The notes below the pieces were generated by a model. That model was not told where the DNA came from. It was given only the letters and a program-made list of their open reading frames with translations, and did no database searches. A DNA stretch of 64,000 nt from Echinicola sp. 20G (GTDB lineage: Bacteria; Bacteroidota; Bacteroidia; Cytophagales; Cyclobacteriaceae), in NCBI RefSeq assembly GCF_015533855.1, contig NZ_AP024154.1, positions 3,044,501 to 3,108,500 of the forward strand. The letters are read 5' to 3'. Positions 52,302 through 61,402 of the stretch are shown piece by piece. The translations under genes and the position numbers were made by a program. Every line of letters starts with the position of its first letter. Positions within the stretch are counted from its first letter, which is position 1.

Positions 52302-53264
52302 ATGAGATCAGTTATGCAAACTAGCAACGTACAACTAAAAGCCAATTTTGCCCTCGGTATGGTGTGCATCATATGGGGCACAACTTATTATGCAATCAAA
52401 ATAGGAGTGGAGTCAATGCCTCCTTTTCTATTTTTAGGAATTAGGCAATTCATTGCGGGCCTCGTACTTGTCCTTATATTGGCAATGTTTAGAAGGCATC
52501 GTAGCTTTTTAAGATGGAAATATTTTAAGGGCCAGGCAGTTCCGGGAATATTTCTGATAGGTTTGGGAAACGGTCTTCTTGGAATGGCCGAAAAGTATGT
52601 CCCGACAGGACTGATTGGGATAATCTATTCGTTGGTCCCTATAATTGTGCTAATGTATAATATTACTTTCACCAAAGGATACCATATCAACCGCTTTACA
52701 GTACTGAGTATTCTTTTTGGTTTGGCAGGAGTTGTCTTTCTATTTGGTGATAACTCTCAACAAGGCCCGACCGATAGCAGTTATAACTTCGGCTTAATTT
52801 TGGCGTTTATTTGTGCCATTTGTTGGGCTATAGGTGGGATAATCAGTAAAATGACAGCATCCAGTAGCAACACCTTAATCAATACGGCATTCCAACTTAT
52901 TTCCGGTGGTCTTTTTCTTTTTGTCCTTAGTTTGTTTTTTAGGGAAAGACTACCTACTGAAATTGATAGGTATGCCTTGTGGTCTTTGCTCTACCTAACA
53001 GTGGTCGCTTCTTTACTGACCTTTAATGCCTACGTTTACGCATTGAAACATTTACCTTTGGATACTGTTGCCATACACACCTATATTAACCCATTGGTTG
53101 CCATAATAATTGGTTGGGCCCTTCTAGATGAACCAGTAACAATTTTCACTGTTTTGGCGGGTGGCTTGATATTGATCAGTGTGGTTTTTACCAATAAATC
53201 AAAAAAAATAAAGAGCTCGTTTGGAGAAAATAGGTTACACGCAAGAAAAGGTGTATCTGGATAG
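52302..53264 (+). CDS. EamA/DMT-superfamily transporter
   Basis: 320 residues with ten hydrophobic helices in two EamA repeats (for example GMVCIIWGTTYYAIKIGVES, FLFLGIRQFIAGLVLVLILA, and the second repeat LILAFICAICWAIGGIISKM and ALWSLLYLTVVASLLTFNAY). The IWGTTYYAIK and PLVAIIIGWALLDEP motifs are typical. It exports or imports small metabolites; the substrate cannot be read. The start may be the second Met (52314). A MarR gene follows 51 bases later on the same strand and may control it. Confidence 0.9.
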   Translation: MRSVMQTSNVQLKANFALGMVCIIWGTTYYAIKIGVESMPPFLFLGIRQFIAGLVLVLILAMFRRHRSFLRWKYFKGQAVPGIFLIGLGNGLLGMAEKYVPTGLIGIIYSLVPIIVLMYNITFTKGYHINRFTVLSILFGLAGVVFLFGDNSQQGPTDSSYNFGLILAFICAICWAIGGIISKMTASSSNTLINTAFQLISGGLFLFVLSLFFRERLPTEIDRYALWSLLYLTVVASLLTFNAYVYALKHLPLDTVAIHTYINPLVAIIIGWALLDEPVTIFTVLAGGLILISVVFTNKSKKIKSSFGENRLHARKGVSG

Positions 53265-53315
53265 TTTCTTTTGGGCTTGTTTCTTTATTGATATCTTTGA
53301 TTAAATATTTGAAAC

Positions 53316-53801
53316 ATGATACAGGAGGATTTTTTACTGGAAATGGGGCATGATGGACTGACCGCTCGCTTGAAAAGATTAAGTGATTTGTTTATATATC
53401 AAACCAAAGAATTCTATAAATCCAAGAAATTGGACATTGAACCCAATTGGCATATGGTTTTTCTATTGCTGCAAAAGCATAATAAGCTTACGGTTACAGA
53501 AATGGCAGAGACCCTTCGCATCTCCCATCCAGCAATGATCAAGTTAATTAATAAAATGAAGAAAAGTGGGTACATCTCTTCCCAACAGGACAAAAGCGAT
53601 TTAAGGAAATTTTACCTGTCACTTTCGAAAAAAGCGGTTAGGGAATTGCCTAAACTTGAAATGCACTGGAAGGCACTTTCTCAAGCATTAAAGGAAATGA
53701 TGGACAATGATGAAACTATTTTGAAGTTACTTGGCAATATGGAGAATAAGTTCATTGAGATGGATTATATGAGTAGGGCAGAAGAAAAGATGAATAAATA
53801 A
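53316..53801 (+). CDS. MarR-family transcriptional regulator
   Basis: 161 residues. Winged-helix core about 35-105: WHMVFLLLQKHNKLTVTEMA, ETLRISHPAMIKLINKMKKS (recognition helix), YISSQQDKSDLRKFYLSLSK (wing with the conserved D-x-R). Flanking N- and C-terminal helices form the dimer. It probably regulates the EamA gene upstream in response to a small molecule (inference from adjacency). Confidence 0.9.
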   Translation: MIQEDFLLEMGHDGLTARLKRLSDLFIYQTKEFYKSKKLDIEPNWHMVFLLLQKHNKLTVTEMAETLRISHPAMIKLINKMKKSGYISSQQDKSDLRKFYLSLSKKAVRELPKLEMHWKALSQALKEMMDNDETILKLLGNMENKFIEMDYMSRAEEKMNK

Positions 53802-54005
53802 TTAGCTTTAGGAGCAAGGTTTCTTTTGCTCCCTTAAATGTTACTGCTCAAATAGTCATGACTTGCCATTTTTTTGAATTCATTCAAGTTGTAACTTTTT
53901 TTTTATGAATTGAATGTAGGTTTAATGCCTATACAATATCATATTGATCGAGGATGATAATTATAGGGCTGTGAGATAATTATTCCTGAAACTCATTTTA
54001 GTATG

Positions 54006-54575
54006 TCATACCCATTTATCGCCGTGTAAAGAGCTGTAAACCACCTTGAATGTAAGGCTCTCTTCGTTCTTATCATCAATGAACTCTTGGAAAGGTTCAC
54101 TATCTACCGTTGATCCTAGAAGAGTCATTACATCTCCTGCTTTAATCATGATCCTTGGACTTAAGTAATTAACGGGCAGTTTGGTAGGAGCGAAAAAATT
54201 ATCTAAGAAATATTTTGAAAGGCCCATTTCATGTTCCTTATTATCGATATTAATTATTGCTTTTACTATTCGAGCTGACTCAAAGCCAGTGTTCGGAATC
54301 GTGAACTCCATTCAGGAATCGGTAGGTCGGACTATTTCAAACTTTAGATTAAGGTTTACCGATACCTGTTGCTCTCTGTGAATAAGTTCAGTTTGTTGAC
54401 TTAGAAGATTGGTTTGGTGCAAAATAACCACCAATGTATCCCAGCCAATAATCATTGCTCTGATATGGAGAATACGGTTGGCATCGATAGATGATTTGGG
54501 CTTTTTAGATTTCAAAAAAAAGCAATGTTGATATTTATTTAAAGTCCCAAATTTAAAATATTCCAAGATTCTCAT
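54006..54575 (-). pseudogene. Hypothetical protein split by an in-frame TGA
   Basis: Reading on the minus strand, an 87-codon segment from 54575 ends at TGA, and the next codon in the same frame is ATG, opening 101 more residues to 54006. The first part has a hydrophobic segment (IIGWDTLVVILHQTNLLSQQ) and a basic region; the second continues with strand-rich sequence (ESARIVKAIINIDNKEH, YLSPRIMIKAGDVMTLLGST). The lack of a break in frame suggests one protein of about 189 residues interrupted by a nonsense codon, though reinitiation at the adjacent ATG is possible. No family recognised. Confidence 0.5.
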
Positions 54576-55363
54576 TTAAAGACCATTTATTATAACCGAA
54601 TTGTAATCAGATAGTTGAAATTACCTCATTTTATTTTTCATAAAATTGTAAGATTGAAATCAATATGATTAATCATTAATGAGTGTTTTATCTATTATAA
54701 TTATATAGTGAAAAGGTGATTTGATCGGAGAAACATGTTTTGCTTAATAAAAGTCCAGTTTTGTTTGAAGACTTACAATCGTGACAGATAAGGGAACCAT
54801 GAATTTAAAGCAGTTAAGGCTCCAAAGGGTAAGTATGAAAGTACATTTTGAGCAATACAAAATTGTTCATTATTAAAATTAAGTTAATGAGTTATAAATT
54901 ACTGTATTTAAAGTCATTATAAGTCCTGTTTTTCCTCTATTGATTGACTGAAATTATCTTATGTTATGAAAGTATTATTCATAATAGAAATATACGGAAT
55001 CGATTTCGCAATTAAATGTTGGGTTTTATTTGAGCGAGATGTAAAATACCGACATATTAGCATTGCTAAAACCTTAAAGCATAAATATTCTGAAGATATC
55101 ATTGGTGGTCAACTTAAGATCTTAGCTGTGTTATTTTGTTGTAGAAATGTGGTTGTGAAAAGCGTGATTTTGGGTAGCATTTTAGAACGGTGTGTTACAG
55201 CCAATTTTTAAAAATGAGTTGTTAAAAGAATTTGCTTTCAATTCCAATATTGGATAAAAGGGGGCAACCATCATTAAAACAATCTTATCTCAGTATAAAA
55301 GGTATTAATATAATGAATTTTAATTAGGTAATAATATACCATAGGTTTGTAAATTATTTAAAA
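54576..55363. other. AT-rich intergenic stretch
   Basis: About 790 bases without a gene I can support. A frame of 81 codons at 54966-55211 lacks any recognisable feature and is probably chance in AT-rich DNA. The last 100 bases presumably contain the promoter of the GH92 gene. Confidence 0.5.
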
Positions 55364-57460
55364 ATGAATTGGTTAAAAAAAAGTAACTATGCGTTTTTAC
55401 TTTCAATTTTGATATTAGGCGGTTTCGGTTGTGAGTCTAATTCAGAAAGTGGAAATGAAGATATACTTGACTTAGTCGATGTATTCTTGGGGACTTCTGG
55501 AGACCATGGGCAAATGTCTCCTGCTGCATCATATCCTTTTAGTTTGATGAGTATTGCCCCCAAAACTTACCCATATACCCATACAGGATATGAAAAATAC
55601 GCCAAAACGGTTGAAGGTTTTACACATAACCGTATTGAAGGAGTTGGCTGCAAAGGAGCAGGAAGTAATTTATTATTGAAACCTTATCTGGGCTCCCAAG
55701 CGGAGAAAGATACATTGACCAAAATAGCGGAATCTGCTTCCCCGGGCTATTATTCTATCGCTTTTTCAAATGGCATATCCAATAGAATCACAGTAAATGA
55801 AAATGAGGGGTTGCACCACATTAGTTTTCCACAAGGAGTGGAGAAAGGCTTATACATTGATCTTACTCATACTATTGCAAATAGGTTTTTGGATGCCCAG
55901 TATGAATTTAAAGATGGGGCTGTTTTAGGTTGGGTACATGGGAAAACCACATGCCACAGAGGAGCGTATAAGCTTTATTTTGCAGTCAAATCCGAAGAGG
56001 TGTCAAACTGGGAATTCATAGATGAATATCATTTCAAAGCCAGTTTTTCCAAAGATTTGAAAGAAATGGGTTTGAGAGTGGCTTGGTCTTCTGTGAGTTC
56101 GGAAGAGGCACTTTTGAATATTACTGAGGGTTCATTTGATCAGTTAAAAAACAAGACTGAAGAGGAATGGAGGTCACGATTATCTTCCATTAGTGTTGAG
56201 GGGGATAGGCAGGATAAAAGAATGTTTTTTTCTTTACTCTATAGAACTTTTCAAGCTCCCTTCAAGGTCAGCGAAGAAGGAGGGTTGACTCGAAACAATC
56301 AGGGTGAGGAGGTAAGGCTAGAACATGACAATTATAATGGTTGGGCAGTATGGGATAATTACCGCACCCAATTACCTCTCCTATCAATTTTAGCTCCTAC
56401 GAATTATCAGCATATCGTATCCTCGTTGGCATGGTTATATAAATTTGGTAAAGTTTCTTGGGCTACCCAAAATGAATCTAGTTTAACTGTCCGGACTGAA
56501 CATACCGGAGTGGTTTTGCTGGATGCCGCAAGAAAGGGCTATGAATTGGATATTAACGAAATATTGGATAGTATGCGACTCGAGTCCGTCAACTTGCCTT
56601 TTAATTCCCCTGATCAAAAACTGGAAACATGCTATGATTACTGGGCACTATCAGAACTACTGTGTATGACTGATAATCTAGAGGAGGCTAATTTTTACCG
56701 GGAAAAAGCAAGAAGTTATCGAAAAGTTTGGAAAGATGAGTTTGAGGATATTAGAAGAAATGATGTGGACAGGATGCAGGCTAGAGGACTTTATCAAGGA
56801 ACCATTTGGCAGTATCGCTGGTTTGTACCTTTCGACCTAAATGGCCTCAAGGAAATGATTGGGGGAGATGATAAACTTGTAGAGCAATTGGATACATTTT
56901 TTGAAAGCCATTATTATAATCATGCCAATCAACCGGATCTTCAGGTGCCCTTTATATATCAGGCTACAGGAGCTCCATTTAAGGGACAAAGGCTAGTGAG
57001 GCACTTATTACAGGATACGGTCATCCATCATTATACCACTGGAAATGAAAGAGGCACTGGCTCTACTGTTATGCCAATATATCGCTTACAGCCTCAAGCT
57101 TACTTACCCTCCATGGATGATGATGCTGGTACAATGAGCTCTTGGTACGTTTTTGGAGCTAGTGGTTTCTTTCCTGTAAATGTTGGATCACCATATTACT
57201 ACCTACATTTACCGATGTTTAAAAAAGTCAGGATCAAGGTAGAAGGAAATGAATTTTTTGAATTGAGCGTGAAGAATTTTGATACAGAAAGAAGATACAT
57301 TGCCTCCGCTACCTTGAACGGTAAAAAACTAGAGAGAAACTGGATAAGTCATAAAGAAATTATGGAGGGTGGAAAATTGGAATTTGTTGCCTCCAAAAAA
57401 CCTACTGAATGGGGGAAGGAAGGCCTCTGGGTATCTGATTTGGATAAGGTACTCCAATAG
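55364..57460 (+). CDS. GH92 family alpha-mannosidase-type lipoprotein
   Basis: 698 residues. Lipoprotein signal to Cys23 (LGGFGC-ESNS). N-terminal beta domain: DVFLGTSGDHGQMSPAASYP, YPYTHTGYEKY, GFTHNRIEGVGCKGAGSNLL. The (alpha/alpha)6 catalytic part has RTFQAPFK, YNGWAVWDNYRTQLPLLSIL, WQYRWFVPFDLNGLKEMIGG and SMDDDAGTMSSWYVFGASGF, with the acidic DDD cluster that, with calcium, forms the GH92 active site. GH92 enzymes are exo-alpha-mannosidases for N-glycan or yeast mannan. It is convergent with a second GH92 gene, which differs in catalytic-loop details, so the two may target different linkages. Confidence 0.93.
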   Translation: MNWLKKSNYAFLLSILILGGFGCESNSESGNEDILDLVDVFLGTSGDHGQMSPAASYPFSLMSIAPKTYPYTHTGYEKYAKTVEGFTHNRIEGVGCKGAGSNLLLKPYLGSQAEKDTLTKIAESASPGYYSIAFSNGISNRITVNENEGLHHISFPQGVEKGLYIDLTHTIANRFLDAQYEFKDGAVLGWVHGKTTCHRGAYKLYFAVKSEEVSNWEFIDEYHFKASFSKDLKEMGLRVAWSSVSSEEALLNITEGSFDQLKNKTEEEWRSRLSSISVEGDRQDKRMFFSLLYRTFQAPFKVSEEGGLTRNNQGEEVRLEHDNYNGWAVWDNYRTQLPLLSILAPTNYQHIVSSLAWLYKFGKVSWATQNESSLTVRTEHTGVVLLDAARKGYELDINEILDSMRLESVNLPFNSPDQKLETCYDYWALSELLCMTDNLEEANFYREKARSYRKVWKDEFEDIRRNDVDRMQARGLYQGTIWQYRWFVPFDLNGLKEMIGGDDKLVEQLDTFFESHYYNHANQPDLQVPFIYQATGAPFKGQRLVRHLLQDTVIHHYTTGNERGTGSTVMPIYRLQPQAYLPSMDDDAGTMSSWYVFGASGFFPVNVGSPYYYLHLPMFKKVRIKVEGNEFFELSVKNFDTERRYIASATLNGKKLERNWISHKEIMEGGKLEFVASKKPTEWGKEGLWVSDLDKVLQ

Positions 57461-57482
57461 TTACATTGGCTAAGGAAGCAAA

Positions 57483-57521
57483 TTATAAAGCAGAAGGTTA
57501 AAGAATCCTTCTGCTTTATAA
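57483..57521. terminator. Strong hairpin between convergent GH92 genes
   Basis: TTATAAAGCAGAAGG (57483-57497) pairs perfectly with CCTTCTGCTTTATAA (57507-57521), a 15-bp stem with a 9-base loop. It follows the first GH92 stop by about 20 bases and lies downstream of the opposing gene's end, so it can terminate both. Confidence 0.7.
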
Positions 57522-57647
57522 GCTTACAAAGTGGAGACATAATCTAAAAAGGGAGAGCTTTGTTCGTAAGAAGTTTAGGTAAGTTAGTCGGGAAAGGAAA
57601 GTGTCACACTAATATTAACTGTATTTTCAAATAAGGTTATGTACTGT

Positions 57648-59933
57648 TTAATCTTTTAATATCCCTTGTGAATGAATTGTGTTTGTCTGTTTGTTTCCCC
57701 ATTCTTTATTCGCCTTTTCCCCCATGACGAATTCTAACACGCCACCTTTCATAATATCGTCATGACTGATCCAAGGAACCTCTAAGTCAGTATCATTTAA
57801 TGATGCTGATTGGATATACTTATGGCTGTCTGAGTTACCTGTTGCGATAATGGTAAAATCTTTTCCATTAGAAAGGTGGACGATGACCTTTTCAAAGAAT
57901 GGACTACCAATAGTATAAATGGGAAGGCCAGGTGTGATAGGGTAGAAGCCCATTTGTGAGAAAACCACAAATGAAGACATCCCTCCACCGTCTTCATCCC
58001 CAGGGACGCCCATCAAATCATTCCTAAACCATATTTTAATCAGGCTCCTGATCCTTTTTTGGGTTTTCCAGGGTTGACCAACATAGTTATAGAGGTATGG
58101 AATGTGCAAGGAAGGTTCATTGGCCATAGAAAACTGCCCCACATTTCCCGTTTGATCTGGTAATTGTGCGTAAAAGCGATTCTTGCTTCTACCTAAAGAC
58201 TCAGAAAATGTATGGTCAAGATTTGCTGCAAAATTATCTTTCCCTCCCATTAGGAATATTAAATCTTCAATATTGTGCTGGACATCCCACCGATAGGTCC
58301 ACCCATTGTTTTCTCCATAGTATTCACGTGCTCCTGTACCGCCGGAAAATTTATAATCAAAAGGCTTGATAAATTGGCCTTTATCATCTTTTGGGTGAAA
58401 GAATCCCGTTGAATCATTGAATAGATTTCGATAATTATACGATCGCTGCAAAAAATAAGCAGACTCTTCCTTAAAGTTCAACTCTTTAGCAATTTGTGCA
58501 AGACACCAATCATCGTAGGAGGTACCTAAAGTGACAGCCACAGGTTGACGTTTTTCAAAACCACTAACCTCAGGCACTGTTTCTTTTTCTCCAGGATATA
58601 GTGCAGGAATATACCCGTGTTTACCATAGAATCCACTAAGGTATCCAGCAGGTTTTCCAGACCAAGGTGCCAGCGTTTTTTCTGTAATCGCTCCCTTGGC
58701 CGCTTTATAGGCTTTCTCCAAATCGAATTGATCTATTCCTTTTCGATAAGCATCAATTAGGGTAGCCACCCCATGATTAGAATTCATTCTTCGGCTATCT
58801 CCTGTTATTTCGGGAAAAGTAGGAAGCCAAAAATCATCCATTTGCTCCGACATGCGCAGAAACGAAAGAATGATATCATTTTCTTTATCAGGATCGATCA
58901 GTATTCTCAATGGATGATGCGCTCGATAAGAATCCCAAATCCAATCATCTGTGTAAAATGGCATGTCATCATCTTCATGTACCTTTCCATCAAAGGCACT
59001 AAAGTACCTTCCGTCTTCCGAGATACACACTGGTCTTTCGAAACACCTATAGAATGAGGTGTAAAAGACTTTCTTGTTTTCTTCTGAACCTCCGGAAACT
59101 TCAATTTTACCCAAAGCGTCATTCCATGATTTTCTACCTTCTTCATGAATCTTGATTATGGACTTGCCTTTTACCTCGCGATTCAAATTATTAGAAGCCT
59201 GAGTTTTATCAATGAATGAAATACCATATTCAAAAGAAACCCTATTGCCCGTGTCAAATTTAAGAATTAGAGTCTGGTGCGCTTCGCCCTTTTTTACTTT
59301 TATCAACTCATTGGATTCACTAAAGGTGAAAACTTCCTTTGGTTGCTTGCTGGGTGTTCCAAACATGTAGACGCGGGTATTATTGGCCAGGTTTTGATAT
59401 CCGCCAATCGAATTATCTTCCCAAACTAATTCTCCATTTCTGGAATTCACGATAAGGTAATAAGGTTTGTTTTTTGAAAATGTCAAACCATATTTTGCTG
59501 ATTGATGGGACAAACCAAAATCAACTTCAATTTCCTGTTCATCAAGGAAAACATGGTAAGAATAGGGAGTGATTTTTTCCTGATCATAACTGTATGGTAT
59601 AATTGACCTTAACTCACTTATATCACCTTGAAAAGGACTAAGATTAAATGCGGAACTTCCTCTATGACTAGTAACAATTATAGGTAGTCCATGTAGGTAA
59701 TCACTCGTAAAATCCCTCCTTTCAGGATAAATACGCATCATACTGTTAGGTAAGTGTATGGTCGGATAGGTAGGAACCAATAAGTGGCTGATGTTACCCA
59801 TATAAGGATTTACATAGTCTACAGGAGACTTTTTTTCATTGATTTTATTCTGCGCAAATAAAGGGATGCTTAATAACAAGGAAATATAGAATAGAGGCAT
59901 AGCTCTGCCTAGTAAGATTTTTTTTATAATCAT
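57648..59933 (-). CDS. GH92 family alpha-mannosidase-type protein
   Basis: 761 residues from the ATG at 59933; an upstream ATG at 59978 and an internal one at 59900 are alternatives, the last giving a compact signal peptide (MPLFYISLLLSIPLFAQ). GH92 features: YVNPYMGNISHLLVPTYPTI, a long beta domain, FYRCFERPVCISEDG, WIWDSYRAHHPLRI, YRWDVQHNIEDLIFLMGGK and VPGDEDGGGMSSFVVFSQMG with the acidic DED motif. The PTYPTIHLPNSMMRIYP opening differs from the neighbour's, so it is a different GH92 subgroup. A conserved C-terminal segment (ISHDDIMKGGVLEFVMG) is shared by both. Confidence 0.92.
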   Translation of the reverse strand: MIIKKILLGRAMPLFYISLLLSIPLFAQNKINEKKSPVDYVNPYMGNISHLLVPTYPTIHLPNSMMRIYPERRDFTSDYLHGLPIIVTSHRGSSAFNLSPFQGDISELRSIIPYSYDQEKITPYSYHVFLDEQEIEVDFGLSHQSAKYGLTFSKNKPYYLIVNSRNGELVWEDNSIGGYQNLANNTRVYMFGTPSKQPKEVFTFSESNELIKVKKGEAHQTLILKFDTGNRVSFEYGISFIDKTQASNNLNREVKGKSIIKIHEEGRKSWNDALGKIEVSGGSEENKKVFYTSFYRCFERPVCISEDGRYFSAFDGKVHEDDDMPFYTDDWIWDSYRAHHPLRILIDPDKENDIILSFLRMSEQMDDFWLPTFPEITGDSRRMNSNHGVATLIDAYRKGIDQFDLEKAYKAAKGAITEKTLAPWSGKPAGYLSGFYGKHGYIPALYPGEKETVPEVSGFEKRQPVAVTLGTSYDDWCLAQIAKELNFKEESAYFLQRSYNYRNLFNDSTGFFHPKDDKGQFIKPFDYKFSGGTGAREYYGENNGWTYRWDVQHNIEDLIFLMGGKDNFAANLDHTFSESLGRSKNRFYAQLPDQTGNVGQFSMANEPSLHIPYLYNYVGQPWKTQKRIRSLIKIWFRNDLMGVPGDEDGGGMSSFVVFSQMGFYPITPGLPIYTIGSPFFEKVIVHLSNGKDFTIIATGNSDSHKYIQSASLNDTDLEVPWISHDDIMKGGVLEFVMGEKANKEWGNKQTNTIHSQGILKD

Positions 59934-60007
59934 ATGTATGCTGTAAAATATTTTGATTAAAAGAGTGTATGAGTGCAAATATGACCAGCAAGCAGGCTGG
60001 AATGTTT

Positions 60008-61378
60008 TTATAGGGTTGGCTCATAGCCCTTTTGGTATTCCCTTGACCATAATTTCCTGGCCGTTTTACTGTTTAAGATATGTCCATTTTTTGGGTCACA
60101 TTCCAGTACTTCTCCGGTTCTTGAGGCAATGTTTGCCAAATGACACAATAACACACTTTTTGCCCCCTCTTCAATGGGAGAGTTAGATGTTTGTTTTCCT
60201 CGAACTGCCTCAAAAAAATTAATGACATGGCTTGTGGAAATATTCCCACCACCACCCAGGGCAGTTCCTGACTCTGTGCCATTTCCAATATTTTTCCTTA
60301 CCAACTTTCCCTCTCTATCAAATAATTTATATCCATTTCTATCTACAAAAACTGAACCTTCTGTTCCATAAATTATGGTTCCACGTTCTCCACCATAAGT
60401 ATTCATTTGGTTTCGACTTTTTCCATCCCATTGGATTGTTTTATTTTCTTTAAACTTAAATACTGCATCCATGGTATCATACATGGTCCACCCATCATCC
60501 ACAAAATGATATTTACCTGAGTCAACTTCCACGCGATGGGGGAAATCAACATCCAGTGCCCATCTAGCAATATCGATTTCGTGAGTGCCATTATTGCCTG
60601 TTTCACCAGTGCCAAAATCCCAGCCATACCAATGCCAATTATAGTTCCAAGTATCGTGCATGTATTCTTTTCGAGGAGATGGACCTTGAAATAAATCCCA
60701 GTCCAATCCTTTTGGAGGTGCTGCTTTTACGGGGTTTGGAACTCTGCCTCTTGCTGTGGAATAAAATGCAGTGGCTTTATAGGCTTTACCTATTATACCA
60801 TTATGAATTTCCTGAATAATCTCAATACTCTGTAAGGATGAACGCTGTTGGTTACCCATTTGAATAACTTTCCCATACTTATTTTTATATTCTACCAATA
60901 ACTCTCCCTCTCTTGGATTATGACTACAGGGCTTCTCCACATAGACATGTTTTCCTGCTTCTACTGCTCTCCATGTACCAGGAGCATGCCAATGGTCCGG
61001 GGTTGCATTGATTAATACATCTACTTCTCTATCCTCGATGACATTAAAAATATTTTGCTCCAATTTGGGAACATAATCCAATCTTTTGGAAAAATTTTGA
61101 GCGGCCTTTTCCCTTTGGGATTGCATGACATCGCATAGGTATAATAAATTCACGTTGGATTGCTTCTGGCTAAGGGGGCTGTAAAATGCTCCAAGTCTTC
61201 TTCCCAAACCGCATACAGCTACATTCAACCTTTCATTGGCTCCTAGAATCCGGGCATAGCTTTTAGCACTGAAACCAATTGCACCCAAAGAACTTAAGCC
61301 AACGGTGGTAAGGGCTGATTTTTTTATAAATTCTCTTCTATAATTAATTTGTTTATTTTTCATTTCGATACTTTTCAT
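60008..61378 (-). CDS. Gfo/Idh/MocA-family oxidoreductase, exported
   Basis: 456 residues (451 if it starts at 61363). A twin-arginine-type signal is present (NYRREFIKKSALTTVGLSSL). The Rossmann domain has NVAVCGLGRRLGAFY, NLLYLCDVM, VDVLINATPDHWHAPGTW and the signature EKPCSHNPREGELL. The C-terminal substrate domain contains WHWYGWDFGTGETGNNGTHE and IDIARWALDV. Exported members often act on sugars by NAD-dependent or transient redox chemistry. It lies just after a double DUF1080 protein and beside GH92 genes in a sugar-degrading cluster. Confidence 0.92.
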   Translation of the reverse strand: MKSIEMKNKQINYRREFIKKSALTTVGLSSLGAIGFSAKSYARILGANERLNVAVCGLGRRLGAFYSPLSQKQSNVNLLYLCDVMQSQREKAAQNFSKRLDYVPKLEQNIFNVIEDREVDVLINATPDHWHAPGTWRAVEAGKHVYVEKPCSHNPREGELLVEYKNKYGKVIQMGNQQRSSLQSIEIIQEIHNGIIGKAYKATAFYSTARGRVPNPVKAAPPKGLDWDLFQGPSPRKEYMHDTWNYNWHWYGWDFGTGETGNNGTHEIDIARWALDVDFPHRVEVDSGKYHFVDDGWTMYDTMDAVFKFKENKTIQWDGKSRNQMNTYGGERGTIIYGTEGSVFVDRNGYKLFDREGKLVRKNIGNGTESGTALGGGGNISTSHVINFFEAVRGKQTSNSPIEEGAKSVLLCHLANIASRTGEVLECDPKNGHILNSKTARKLWSREYQKGYEPTL

Positions 61379-61402
61379 TTTATGTAATAATTATGGACTG
61401 GT

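Noticed and set aside
54966..55211. 81-codon + strand frame before the GH92 gene
   Set aside because: No signal, motif or family, in AT-rich DNA where such frames arise by chance.
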